From: Pandoraea anhela
GTDB lineage: Bacteria > Pseudomonadota > Gammaproteobacteria > Burkholderiales > Burkholderiaceae
Length of the DNA stretch: 50,563 bases
Reading direction: 5' to 3'
NCBI RefSeq assembly: GCF_902459655.1
Contig: NZ_CABPSB010000028.1
Span: 1 to 50,563, forward strand
Positions 43,719 through 50,563 of this stretch are shown here, piece after piece. A model generated the notes under the pieces. That model saw only the letters and a program-made list of their open reading frames with translations, was not told the origin of the DNA and did no database searches. A program made the position numbers and the translations under genes. The first letter of the stretch is position 1. Every line of letters starts with the position of its first letter.

Positions 43719-44894
43719 TCAGCCCAGGGCGCGGCCGATCAGGAATTTCTTGACGAAGGGCAGCATGTTCACGCTGTCGAGCCCCGCGTTGCGTACGAAC
43801 TTCGCGAGCGGGCTGCTCGTCGCGAACAGCTTGTGCAGGCCGTCGGTCGTGAACGCCATGCTGCCGATATCTTCCTTGCGAGCCCGTTCATAACGACGCA
43901 GCACCGCCGCATCGCCACAATCGCGGAACGATTCGCGCGCGGCGAGCGCGTCGCCGAGCGCCGCCACATCGCGCAGACCGAGATTCATGCCTTGCCCGGC
44001 GAGCGGGTGCACGACGTGCGCCGCATCGCCGACCAGCGCCACGCGCTGCGCGATCAGCCGTTTGGCCTGCGCGAGCACAAGCGGAAATCCCTGAGCGCGC
44101 GCTGAGACCGGCGTGAGGCCGCCGAGTTCACTGTGGGAGAAGGTGCCGACGCGTTCGGCCAGCACTTTGGGCTCAAGCGCCAGCAGATGCTTCGCATGAT
44201 CGTCGGCAGCGGACCAGACCAGCGACACGTGCTGATCGGGCAGCGGCAGGAGCGCGATGATCTCGCCGTCATGGAACCATTGGAACGCGGTATCGCGATG
44301 AGGACGTTCCGCACGGAAGTTGCAGACCACACCGAGTTGTTCGTAGGGACGCACCGAGCCGTCCAGTCCCGCGGTGCTGCGTACCCACGAGCGCGCGCCG
44401 TCCGCGCCGACCACGAGCGAGGTGCGCAGCGTCTTGCCGTCCGACAGACGGACCGACGCGGCGGCGGCGTCGACTTCGAGCGCCTCGGCGCGGGCGTCGA
44501 GCCATTGGACTTGCGGGGAAAACCGCAGCGCCGCGTCCAGTGCGCGCTCCAGGTTCGACGACTCCGCAATCCACGCGAGTTGCGGCACTGCGGCCTGATA
44601 CGCGGAGAAATGAAGGCTGCCGCGCTCGTCGCCGAACACTTCCATGTCGTAGACGGGATTCACGCGTGCAGGATCGACAGCCTGCCAGACGCGCATGCGT
44701 TCGAAGAGCGCTTGCGAGCTCGACGACAGGGAATAGATACGGGCGTCCCACCGGTCCCCTGCGCTCGGCGCGGGCGCGGCCGGCTGCGCGAGCAAGGCGA
44801 CGGACAGGCGAGCCTGTGAAAGGTGCAAGGCGGCGGCCTTTCCGACCAGACCGCCACCGACGACGACAATGTCGTGGGTCAGATTTTGGGACAT
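43719..44894 (-). CDS. UbiH/UbiF/VisC-family FAD-dependent hydroxylase
   Basis: 391-residue flavoprotein monooxygenase of the family that hydroxylates the ubiquinone ring. FAD motifs are VVVGGGLVG (10-18), VVGADGARSWVR and VALVGDAAHVVHPLAGQGMNLGLRD, with the last of these typical of UbiH/UbiF/UbiI. Which ring position it attacks cannot be read from sequence. The ATG at 44894 is set by the FAD motif; no good ribosome site precedes it. First of three genes with dsbC and the M61 peptidase, and divergent from the kelch gene. Confidence 0.9.
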   Translation of the reverse strand: MSQNLTHDIVVVGGGLVGKAAALHLSQARLSVALLAQPAAPAPSAGDRWDARIYSLSSSSQALFERMRVWQAVDPARVNPVYDMEVFGDERGSLHFSAYQAAVPQLAWIAESSNLERALDAALRFSPQVQWLDARAEALEVDAAAASVRLSDGKTLRTSLVVGADGARSWVRSTAGLDGSVRPYEQLGVVCNFRAERPHRDTAFQWFHDGEIIALLPLPDQHVSLVWSAADDHAKHLLALEPKVLAERVGTFSHSELGGLTPVSARAQGFPLVLAQAKRLIAQRVALVGDAAHVVHPLAGQGMNLGLRDVAALGDALAARESFRDCGDAAVLRRYERARKEDIGSMAFTTDGLHKLFATSSPLAKFVRNAGLDSVNMLPFVKKFLIGRALG

Positions 44895-45040
44895 GCAAGG
44901 CAATCGGCGGCGACAAAGCGCGCACGATCCGTGTTCAGGTCGAGGAGCCGTATTGTCGCATGCGGCGTGACACCGGGGGCAGGCCCCGCCCGGCGCAACT
45001 GTCAAGGATGACAGTTGCTGCCCGCCGCCCCGGCGCCTAA

Positions 45041-45067
45041 GGTGAGGAGGGTGAGAAGGGTAAAAAG
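45041..45067. repeat. Three degenerate tandem 9-base repeats
   Basis: GGTGAGGAG, GGTGAGAAG and GGTAAAAAG follow one another in the divergent region between the ubiH-like and kelch genes. The purine-rich run could affect local DNA structure; no function is known. Confidence 0.65.
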
Positions 45068-45133
45068 CGTGGGAAACCTCGAAAAACGTAGCGAGAAACC
45101 CCGCGAACGGCGCATCGTACGAGGGCTGACACC

Positions 45134-46246
45134 ATGATTCCGCCAACATCCGCCAAAGCCGTTGTCGAAACCGGGCCGATGCGCCACGCGCGCGCCGGCC
45201 ACACCGCCATTCGCACGCAGGATGGCGGCGTCATGGTCACGGGCGGCGCCGACGGCGTGCTCGCCTGGGACCCGGTGCACGGGAGCCGCCAAGGATCGGT
45301 CAACGCCACGCTGAATTCGGCTGAGCGTTACGACCCGACATCCGGGACATGGGCACTATTGGCGCCGATGCGCACGGCGCGCAGCGGTCACGGCATGGCC
45401 GTGCTCCCGTCCGGCGAGTCGATCGCCATCGGGGGCGACGATGGCACGGGCGCGTCTCAACGCAGTGTGGAGCGCTACGACCCGGCCTCCGACACGTGGA
45501 CTGCCGCCGGGTCCATGACAGACCCACGCTTTTCGTTCGGCACCGTGACGCTCGGCAACGGCGACGTATTCGTATGCGGCGGCAACCATCTCCGGGATGG
45601 TCAGGGACACGTGCTCGACGGCGCGGAGCGCTACGATGCGGGCGACGGCCTCTGGCATCGCGCAGCGCCGATGCGCCATGCGCGCATGAACCACACGGCT
45701 ACGCTGCTGCTCTCGGGCATGGTGCTGGTGGTCGGCGGCTATCGGGGCACGGATGCCGTTGCGACAGCCACCGTCGAAATCTACGATCCGGTGCGCGATA
45801 CGTGGCGCGATGCGCTCTCGCTTCCGCGAGGCCGCATGCAACATACGGCAACACGGCTGCGCTCCGGCAAGGTGCTGATCACCGGTGGCGCGTTCGCACC
45901 GTTCGACCCCGGCATCGCGTCGTCGATCGTCTACGATCCTGCTACCGACCGTTGGGAGCCGGCGGTCGAAATGGCGTATGGCCGCGTGGCCCATTCCACG
46001 TCCCTCCTCGTCTCCGGGCGGGTGCTGGTTGCCGGCAACGCCTCGATCGGCGACCCCGTTCCCGCACGCACCACCGAAATTTACGACCCGGACACCGGCC
46101 GGTGGGAAATCGGCGTCGACCTGCCTGAGCCCCGCTTCACCCACTCGGCCACGCTTCTCGACGACGGCGATCTTCTCCTCGCAGGCGGACGGTTGCCGGT
46201 GAGCCACCCGGTCGCCCTTTGCACGGCGGCCTTGTATCGCGAGTGA
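45134..46246 (+). CDS. Kelch-repeat beta-propeller protein
   Basis: 370 residues composed of seven kelch repeats and little else, so a closed seven-bladed propeller is expected. Each unit has the pattern PM..AR..H.A..L.SG.VLV.GG; examples are APMRTARSGHGMAVLPSGESIAIGG, APMRHARMNHTATLLLSGMVLVVGG and VEMAYGRVAHSTSLLVSG. YDP before the blade Trp recurs (ERYDPTSGTW, EIYDPDTGRW). No signal peptide or enzyme motif is visible. GAGGG lies 8 bases before the ATG. Function is unknown; such propellers often bind proteins or sugars. Confidence 0.88.
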   Translation: MIPPTSAKAVVETGPMRHARAGHTAIRTQDGGVMVTGGADGVLAWDPVHGSRQGSVNATLNSAERYDPTSGTWALLAPMRTARSGHGMAVLPSGESIAIGGDDGTGASQRSVERYDPASDTWTAAGSMTDPRFSFGTVTLGNGDVFVCGGNHLRDGQGHVLDGAERYDAGDGLWHRAAPMRHARMNHTATLLLSGMVLVVGGYRGTDAVATATVEIYDPVRDTWRDALSLPRGRMQHTATRLRSGKVLITGGAFAPFDPGIASSIVYDPATDRWEPAVEMAYGRVAHSTSLLVSGRVLVAGNASIGDPVPARTTEIYDPDTGRWEIGVDLPEPRFTHSATLLDDGDLLLAGGRLPVSHPVALCTAALYRE

Positions 46247-46371
46247 CGGCGTGCTCGAACGCGGGGCGTCGTTCGGGAAGTGACATTAGGGCGTTGCTAT
46301 ACTGCAAAACGATGCGCGGCGGCGTCGTTCGTCTGCGCCGGTCCGGTCAATTTTCCTGCGGAGCCAACGTC

Positions 46372-47241
46372 GTGCGCCTCGACAACGAACAAGACAGTCA
46401 GAATGTGGAGGACCGCCGGGGAAGCGGTTTCGGCGGACGCACGACCATCGGCATCGGTACGATCGTCGTGGCACTCGCCGCCTCGTATTTCTTCGGGATC
46501 GACCCGCGCGTGGTCATTCAGGGCTCACAGATGATTCAGGGGCAGACCCAGTCACAGGCCCCGTCCAACCCGAATGCCACGCCGGCCAACGATCCGAAAA
46601 CGGTCTTTACCCGCAAGGTCCTCGGCAACATCGAGCGCACCTGGGCAACGGTGTTCCCGCAACAGATCAGTCGTCAATATGTCGCGCCGAAGCTGGTGCT
46701 GTTCTCGGGCGCGACGCCTACGGCCTGCGGCACCGGTCAGACGGCGATGGGGCCGTTCTATTGTCCGGGCGACAGCAAGGTGTATATCGACCTCCAGTTC
46801 TACGACGAACTGCGTCAACGCTTCGGCGCCGGCGGCGACTTCGCGCAGGCCTATGTGATTGCGCACGAAGTGGGCCATCACATCCAGAATCTGCTCGGGA
46901 TTTCCGAGAAGTTCGACGAAATGCGACGTCGCGTGAGCGAAGCACAGGCCAATGCGCTATCGGTGCGGCTGGAGTTGCAGGCCGACTGCTTCGCGGGCGT
47001 CTGGGCGAGCAACGCGGCCAGGGCCAACGATCAGTTGCTGGAGCCGGGAGACATCGAGCAGGGCCTGCGGGCGGCGGCGGCCATTGGCGACGACCGTTTG
47101 CAGCAGCAGTCGCAGGGTCGCGTGGTGCCGGAGTCGTTCACGCACGGCACGAGCGCCCAGCGGGTGCACTGGCTGCGGCAGGGGCTGCAAACGGGCGACA
47201 TGCGCAGATGTGACACCTTCTCGGCGAAGCAATTGAGCTGA
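46372..47241 (+). CDS. Neutral zinc metallopeptidase, YpfJ/KPN_02809 family
   Basis: 289-residue membrane-anchored predicted metalloprotease. The family N-terminus RLDNEQDSQNVEDRRG begins at a GTG (46372) with CGGAG 8 bases upstream, so GTG is preferred over upstream ATGs. One membrane helix at about 25-42 leads to an extracytoplasmic domain with the zinc motif H165-E-V-G-H169 (YVIAHEVGHHIQNLLG) and the downstream LQADCFAGVWA, whose acidic residue is the likely third ligand. Substrate unknown. It follows the kelch gene by 125 bases on the same strand. Confidence 0.92.
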   Translation: MRLDNEQDSQNVEDRRGSGFGGRTTIGIGTIVVALAASYFFGIDPRVVIQGSQMIQGQTQSQAPSNPNATPANDPKTVFTRKVLGNIERTWATVFPQQISRQYVAPKLVLFSGATPTACGTGQTAMGPFYCPGDSKVYIDLQFYDELRQRFGAGGDFAQAYVIAHEVGHHIQNLLGISEKFDEMRRRVSEAQANALSVRLELQADCFAGVWASNAARANDQLLEPGDIEQGLRAAAAIGDDRLQQQSQGRVVPESFTHGTSAQRVHWLRQGLQTGDMRRCDTFSAKQLS

Positions 47242-47374
47242 CGTGCCCGGGCGGGGCTGACGGCGAGCGCCGACGGCGCGGATGGCTGTCGGGGGGAGGC
47301 CGTCCTGTCCGGACGGGGCGGGGGGCGGGCGCCGCGGGGCTGACCGATAAAGGCGCTGTTGGAGGTAGAACGGG

Positions 47375-47380
47375 TACAAT
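47375..47380 (+). promoter_or_regulatory. Candidate -10 box of ychF
   Basis: TACAAT lies 93 bases before the ychF start in the 231-base gap after the metallopeptidase gene. The -35 region is not clear. The rest of the gap is GC-rich without recognised features. Confidence 0.45.
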
Positions 47381-47472
47381 AGCGGACTTTCCGCGACGCA
47401 ATCACTAGCCCGCTCAAGGGTGCCCACGGTGCATTTGTCGGCGCGCATTTATCGGACCAGACAGGATTTAGC

Positions 47473-48570
47473 ATGAGCCTCAAATGCGGCATCGTCGGTT
47501 TGCCCAACGTCGGCAAGTCGACCCTTTTCAACGCGCTGACCAAAGCGGGCATTGCTGCCGAAAACTATCCGTTCTGCACCATCGAGCCGAACGTCGGCGT
47601 GGTGGAAGTGCCGGACCCGCGTCTGGCCAAGCTGGCCGAGATCGTCAAGCCGGAGCGCATCATGCCGGCGACGGTCGAGTTCGTGGACATTGCCGGCCTG
47701 GTGGCTGGCGCATCGAAGGGTGAAGGGCTGGGCAACCAGTTCCTCGCCAACATCCGCGAAACGGACGCCATCACGCACGTTGTGCGCTGCTTCGAAGACG
47801 AGAACGTCATCCACGTGGCCGGCAAGGTGAACCCGATTTCGGACATCGAGGTCATCAATACCGAACTGGCGCTGGCCGATCTGGGCACCGTCGAAAAGGC
47901 GCTGCAACGCTATTCGAAGGCGGCGAAGTCGGGCAACGACAAGGAAGCGGCGAAACTGGTGGCGGTGCTGGAGAAGGTGGTGCCGGTGCTGAACGAAGCC
48001 CGCCCGGTGCGCTCGCTCAAGCTGTCGGACGATGAATTGGCGCTGATCAAGCCGTTCTGCCTGATCACGGCCAAGCCGACGATGTATGTCGCGAACGTGA
48101 AGGACGACGGTTTCGAGCACAATCCGCATCTGGACGCCGTGCGCAAGTACGCCGAAGCCGAAAACGCACCGGTCGTTGCCGTTTGCGCTGCGATCGAGGC
48201 GGAGATTGCGGACATGGAAGATGCCGACAAGGCGGAATTCCTGGCCGACATGGGCATGGAAGAGCCGGGGCTCGACCGCGTGATCCGCGCGGGTTTCAAG
48301 TTGCTGGGCTTGCAGACGTACTTCACCGCAGGCGTGAAGGAAGTGCGCGCGTGGACGATCCACGTGGGCGACACCGCCCCGCAGGCGGCCGGCGTGATCC
48401 ACACCGACTTCGAGCGCGGTTTCATCCGCGCGCAGACCATCGCGTTCGACGATTACCTCCAGTACAAGGGCGAGCAAGGCGCGAAGGAAGCGGGCAAGAT
48501 GCGCGCCGAAGGCAAGGAATACGTGGTGCAGGACGGCGACGTGATGAACTTCCTGTTCACCCGCACATAG
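47473..48570 (+). CDS. ychF: Redox-regulated ATPase YchF
   Basis: 365-residue Obg-family P-loop protein (also called EngD or OLA1) that prefers ATP, associates with ribosomes and represses antioxidant responses. Walker A is GLPNVGKS at 9-16, switch II is [20 protein letters not shown], and the base-specificity region reads YVANVKDDG instead of the GTPase NKxD motif. The C-terminal TGS domain ends [36 protein letters not shown]. Full length and highly conserved in appearance. It is the last housekeeping gene before the variable right end. Confidence 0.97.
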   Translation: MSLKCGIVGLPNVGKSTLFNALTKAGIAAENYPFCTIEPNVGVVEVPDPRLAKLAEIVKPERIMPATVEFVDIAGLVAGASKGEGLGNQFLANIRETDAITHVVRCFEDENVIHVAGKVNPISDIEVINTELALADLGTVEKALQRYSKAAKSGNDKEAAKLVAVLEKVVPVLNEARPVRSLKLSDDELALIKPFCLITAKPTMYVANVKDDGFEHNPHLDAVRKYAEAENAPVVAVCAAIEAEIADMEDADKAEFLADMGMEEPGLDRVIRAGFKLLGLQTYFTAGVKEVRAWTIHVGDTAPQAAGVIHTDFERGFIRAQTIAFDDYLQYKGEQGAKEAGKMRAEGKEYVVQDGDVMNFLFTRT

Positions 48571-49199
48571 AGCGGTATAGACATCCCCCCCAGAATATCG
48601 GGAGGTATGGACATCCGACACGGATAATGAAGCCTCCCCTGTCCTGTCATGCCGCGTTGCGGTTTGATAGGCCCTCGTGTTGGTTGGGTTTATCCAAATT
48701 GCATACCTTCCGCGACCAGATTCAACGCCACATTGCCCGGCACGTGGCTCTACCGCGTAAAACTAAAAAACGAATAACGCGGCAACACTGACGCATCCAA
48801 CCCGAGTGCGCGCAAATTCGGAACCGCAGACGGACGAAGGCCGATTTCCTGACACTGAGGGCACTGAAATCGGTCGCATAACCAAGGGCAACGCAGGTCA
48901 ACGGGGTTAGCCCCCTAGCATAACGGGCAAAAAAATGCCTATGACCGGACTAAGAGCCTTTTATGCAGCAGATATCTGCCTGTAGTTGCTGCTGGATTTT
49001 TGAGCGTCACAGGTCACTATTGTGTCGACTAGGGCACCAGTCGATTGCAATGACTGAGCGATATTTGAAGTATCGCTCCCGGATGACAATGGTCCGTGCC
49101 GCCCAAGACGGCTAGGAGTCAGCGCTTCGAGATGTCGCGTTGCAGGCGTGCACTCACACATGCGCGGGCATGGATAGTCACCCGTCATAACCCGCCGAG
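48571..49199. other. Gene-poor junction region
   Basis: About 630 bases without a supported gene, beginning at the ychF stop. It contains a 13-base imperfect direct repeat, GGTATAGACATCC (48574-48586) and GGTATGGACATCC (48604-48616), a small A-loop hairpin GGCA/TGCC at 48926-48939, and a hairpin GCAGCA/TGCTGC at 48965-48992 followed by TGGATTTTT that could act as a plus-strand terminator. Base composition falls below that of the preceding genes, so a boundary with acquired DNA is likely here. Confidence 0.45.
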
Positions 49200-50474
49200 T
49201 CAGTTCTGCCGCAGCATCGTGTTTCCGGTGCCTGTTGTTTTGGGCTTGGCGTAAAACTTCACGAGAAATGCCGCGGGGATAGGTGCGATGTTCTGGGCTT
49301 GCCCGAATGTGAGCAAGTGTCGCCAAATCGCGGCCCTATGAAATCCACCTAATGGAAATGAGGCCTGTATTCGTGCCACCACATCGCCTGGCATGGCAGC
49401 TAACTGTGCGTTTGTTGTCTCTCTCGCACGGTCTAACCGCCCTGCTAGTTCCAGCACGCTAACGGAAGCAAAATTCTCACGCGTGGCCGAAATGATGTCT
49501 CGCATAACGGCTCGCAACGACTCGGACTTACCAGTCTCCCTGGCCTCAAAAAGCAGTTCTGCGCTCACGTCCACGGGGAGTTCGATGGCCTGGCATGCTC
49601 GTATGATTTGGCGAAGGTCAGTAGCTGTCTGCCCTAGGTGCTCAGTTGCGTGTCTATGAGCGTGCTGCCAGAGCGAGTGGTAGTCCGTGAACAGTACCGA
49701 GCCCGTTAGCGCCGCGAAGAACATCCCCGATTCAAGCGCAAATCCCTTTTGTACAAGGAAGCTTCCACGCTTGTTATCCGCGCAGGGCACCAGCACGGCG
49801 TATGGGTCGTCGGCAATCATTTCCTTCGCAGCAGTGACCAGCGCTTCGATTTCTTCTCGGGACGCTCCGCGCTGCTCGGCTCTGAAATGAGCCGCCAATG
49901 CTCCTTCGGGCATTCGATTTAATGCGACCAAGGTCTTGTATTTCATCGACCACATTCGGCGGAGGTCTTCTCGGGCAACGACCTCATCAGGTCCCTTAGT
50001 CCGCTCCTCCGCAGCTTTCATCGAGGCCCGTGCGAATTCCACGTCGTAGTCACCAATGTCCGGGACCACATGGACGATGCCGTGAGCGATAAAGGGCCAA
50101 AGCGCGAGCATTAGCAGAACATTCTCAACCGTATTGACTTTGTGTGAGTCCGGCGATTTGGTCGGACTGAATTCGGGTTGAAGAATTGCAGGATTCTGGA
50201 AGGGATTCGCTATAACAATTTCGTCGAAGAAGCCCAGCATGCCTACGACCGTACTATTCGCCGACCGCGCTTCGAGTGCCCCCATGTAGACGGCCCGAAA
50301 TGTGTCCGAACGAGGCCGGGGTAACAATTCTGACAAATTGGTATCAATCGGCCATAAGTCGGCTACGACCTGGTGGATTTGTTGGACCTGCTCGTCGCTA
50401 ATGGTCGCTCGCACGTCGTCCCACGTCTTGTCAGCATCGAGTTCCAAGATGTGTTCCATTGCCCGGCAGAACAT
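49200..50474 (-). CDS. Unrecognised protein in lower-GC segment
   Basis: 424 residues from ATG 50474; not recognised. It appears soluble and mixed helical, without signal peptide. Features seen: an acidic start (MEHILELDADKTWDDVRATISDEQV), a hydrophobic stretch VENVLLMLALWPFIAHGIVHVVPDIGDYDVEF, and a His-rich DYHSLWQHAHRHATEHLG segment. Third codon positions are less GC-biased than in the neighbours, which suggests transfer. Upstream the frame stays open past 50488, where an insertion sequence appears to begin, so the true start may have been displaced and the protein may be 5'-truncated. TTG 50477 and ATG 50459 are alternative starts. Confidence 0.65.
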   Translation of the reverse strand: MFCRAMEHILELDADKTWDDVRATISDEQVQQIHQVVADLWPIDTNLSELLPRPRSDTFRAVYMGALEARSANSTVVGMLGFFDEIVIANPFQNPAILQPEFSPTKSPDSHKVNTVENVLLMLALWPFIAHGIVHVVPDIGDYDVEFARASMKAAEERTKGPDEVVAREDLRRMWSMKYKTLVALNRMPEGALAAHFRAEQRGASREEIEALVTAAKEMIADDPYAVLVPCADNKRGSFLVQKGFALESGMFFAALTGSVLFTDYHSLWQHAHRHATEHLGQTATDLRQIIRACQAIELPVDVSAELLFEARETGKSESLRAVMRDIISATRENFASVSVLELAGRLDRARETTNAQLAAMPGDVVARIQASFPLGGFHRAAIWRHLLTFGQAQNIAPIPAAFLVKFYAKPKTTGTGNTMLRQN

Positions 50475-50487
50475 CAAATTCCGCTCA

Positions 50488-50563
50488 TGTATTGACCCAG
50501 TGAAAACCTGCTCAAGTCATAATCGAGGAAAAGACGATGAGCAAGGCGATGGAAGAAGACATC
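50488..50563 (+). mobile_element. Left end of a probable IS3-family insertion sequence (cut by window edge)
   Basis: The sequence from TGTATTGACCCAGTGAAAA onward looks like a terminal inverted repeat starting with TG, followed 49 bases later by the start of a transposase-like OrfA. The right end lies outside the window, so neither the second repeat nor a target duplication can be checked. It starts 14 bases from the ATG of the divergent hypothetical gene. Confidence 0.5.
50537..50563 (+). CDS. Start of probable IS3-type transposase OrfA (partial)
   Basis: Nine codons are visible, MSKAMEEDI, with GAGGAAA at 50525-50531 as a good ribosome site; the gene runs off the right edge. The N-terminus matches my recollection of OrfA proteins (helix-turn-helix) of IS3-like elements in Burkholderiales. 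That is recognition from a very short stretch, so identity is tentative. Confidence 0.5.

Noticed and set aside
48968-48979. Perfect palindrome GCAGATATCTGC
   Set aside because: A 12-base palindrome is expected by chance at this scale and nothing nearby suggests a function beyond the weak hairpin noted.
48961-49326. Possible 121-codon minus-strand gene in the gap after ychF
   Set aside because: It overlaps the end of the better-supported 49200-50474 gene in another frame, has no ribosome site and shows no motif or domain.
1-50563. Search for tRNA, rRNA, CRISPR arrays and phage genes
   Set aside because: No cloverleaf-like tRNA, rRNA stretch, regularly spaced repeat array or phage structural gene was noticed on reading either strand. 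A covariance-model scan would be needed to be certain.

Overview
This window looks like a chromosomal segment of a beta-proteobacterium of the Burkholderiaceae. By eye it is about two-thirds GC, with Shine-Dalgarno sites of AGGAG type and many ATGA gene overlaps. The phenylacetate genes, mltA-apaG, rpe-gph-trpE and the UbiH/DsbC/M61 group are typical of Burkholderiales. Pandoraea is my best guess at genus; that is inference from content, not a proven match.

Layout. (1) 1-8360: an orphan amino-acid binding lipoprotein, then a phenylacetyl-CoA degradation locus: a paaF-type enoyl-CoA hydratase on the minus strand and, divergent from it behind a TetR-type operator, paaN-paaJ-paaG-paaI-paaK. The ring epoxidase genes (paaABCDE) are not here. 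(2) 8421-11493: an SDR oxidoreductase, the murein transglycosylase mltA, a small membrane protein whose start codon overlaps that of mltA on the other strand, and apaG. (3) 11841-15302: rpe-gph, then trpE behind a Trp-codon leader peptide and alternative hairpins, closed by a strong terminator. (4) 15405-30620: a block that separates trpE from the rest of the trp genes. It holds a four-gene ABC efflux system (outer membrane factor, HlyD-type adaptor, RbbA-like double ATPase/permease, second permease), a DUF3141 protein related to PHA synthases, a two-component system, and dsbD-tlpA-dsbG. (5) 30817-33718: trpG-trpD-trpC with a promoter and Trp-rich leader peptide of their own. (6) 33799-38105: a CYTH phosphatase, ung, and a two-gene unit of an unknown lipoprotein and a trypsin-like lipoprotein protease. 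(7) 38205-48570: pirin, azoreductase with a divergent LysR regulator, the ubiH-like/dsbC/M61 peptidase operon, a kelch propeller protein, a YpfJ-type zinc metallopeptidase and ychF. (8) 48571-50563: a gene-poor, lower-GC stretch with one unrecognised gene, whose 5' end abuts the start of what looks like an IS3-type insertion sequence running off the window.

How it fits together. PaaK activates phenylacetate; PaaG, the PaaF-type hydratase, PaaN and PaaJ carry out middle and lower steps toward acetyl-CoA and succinyl-CoA; PaaI hydrolyses dead-end thioesters. TrpE and TrpG are subunits of one enzyme, so splitting their genes needs coordinated control; each half has a separate candidate Trp-sensing leader. 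DsbD, DsbG, DsbC and the TlpA-like protein form a periplasmic thiol-redox set.

The most interesting observations are the split trp operon with two unlike Trp leader peptides, the lipoprotein/protease pair at 35749-38105, and the IS-abutted orphan gene at the right edge. I saw no tRNA, rRNA or CRISPR array.
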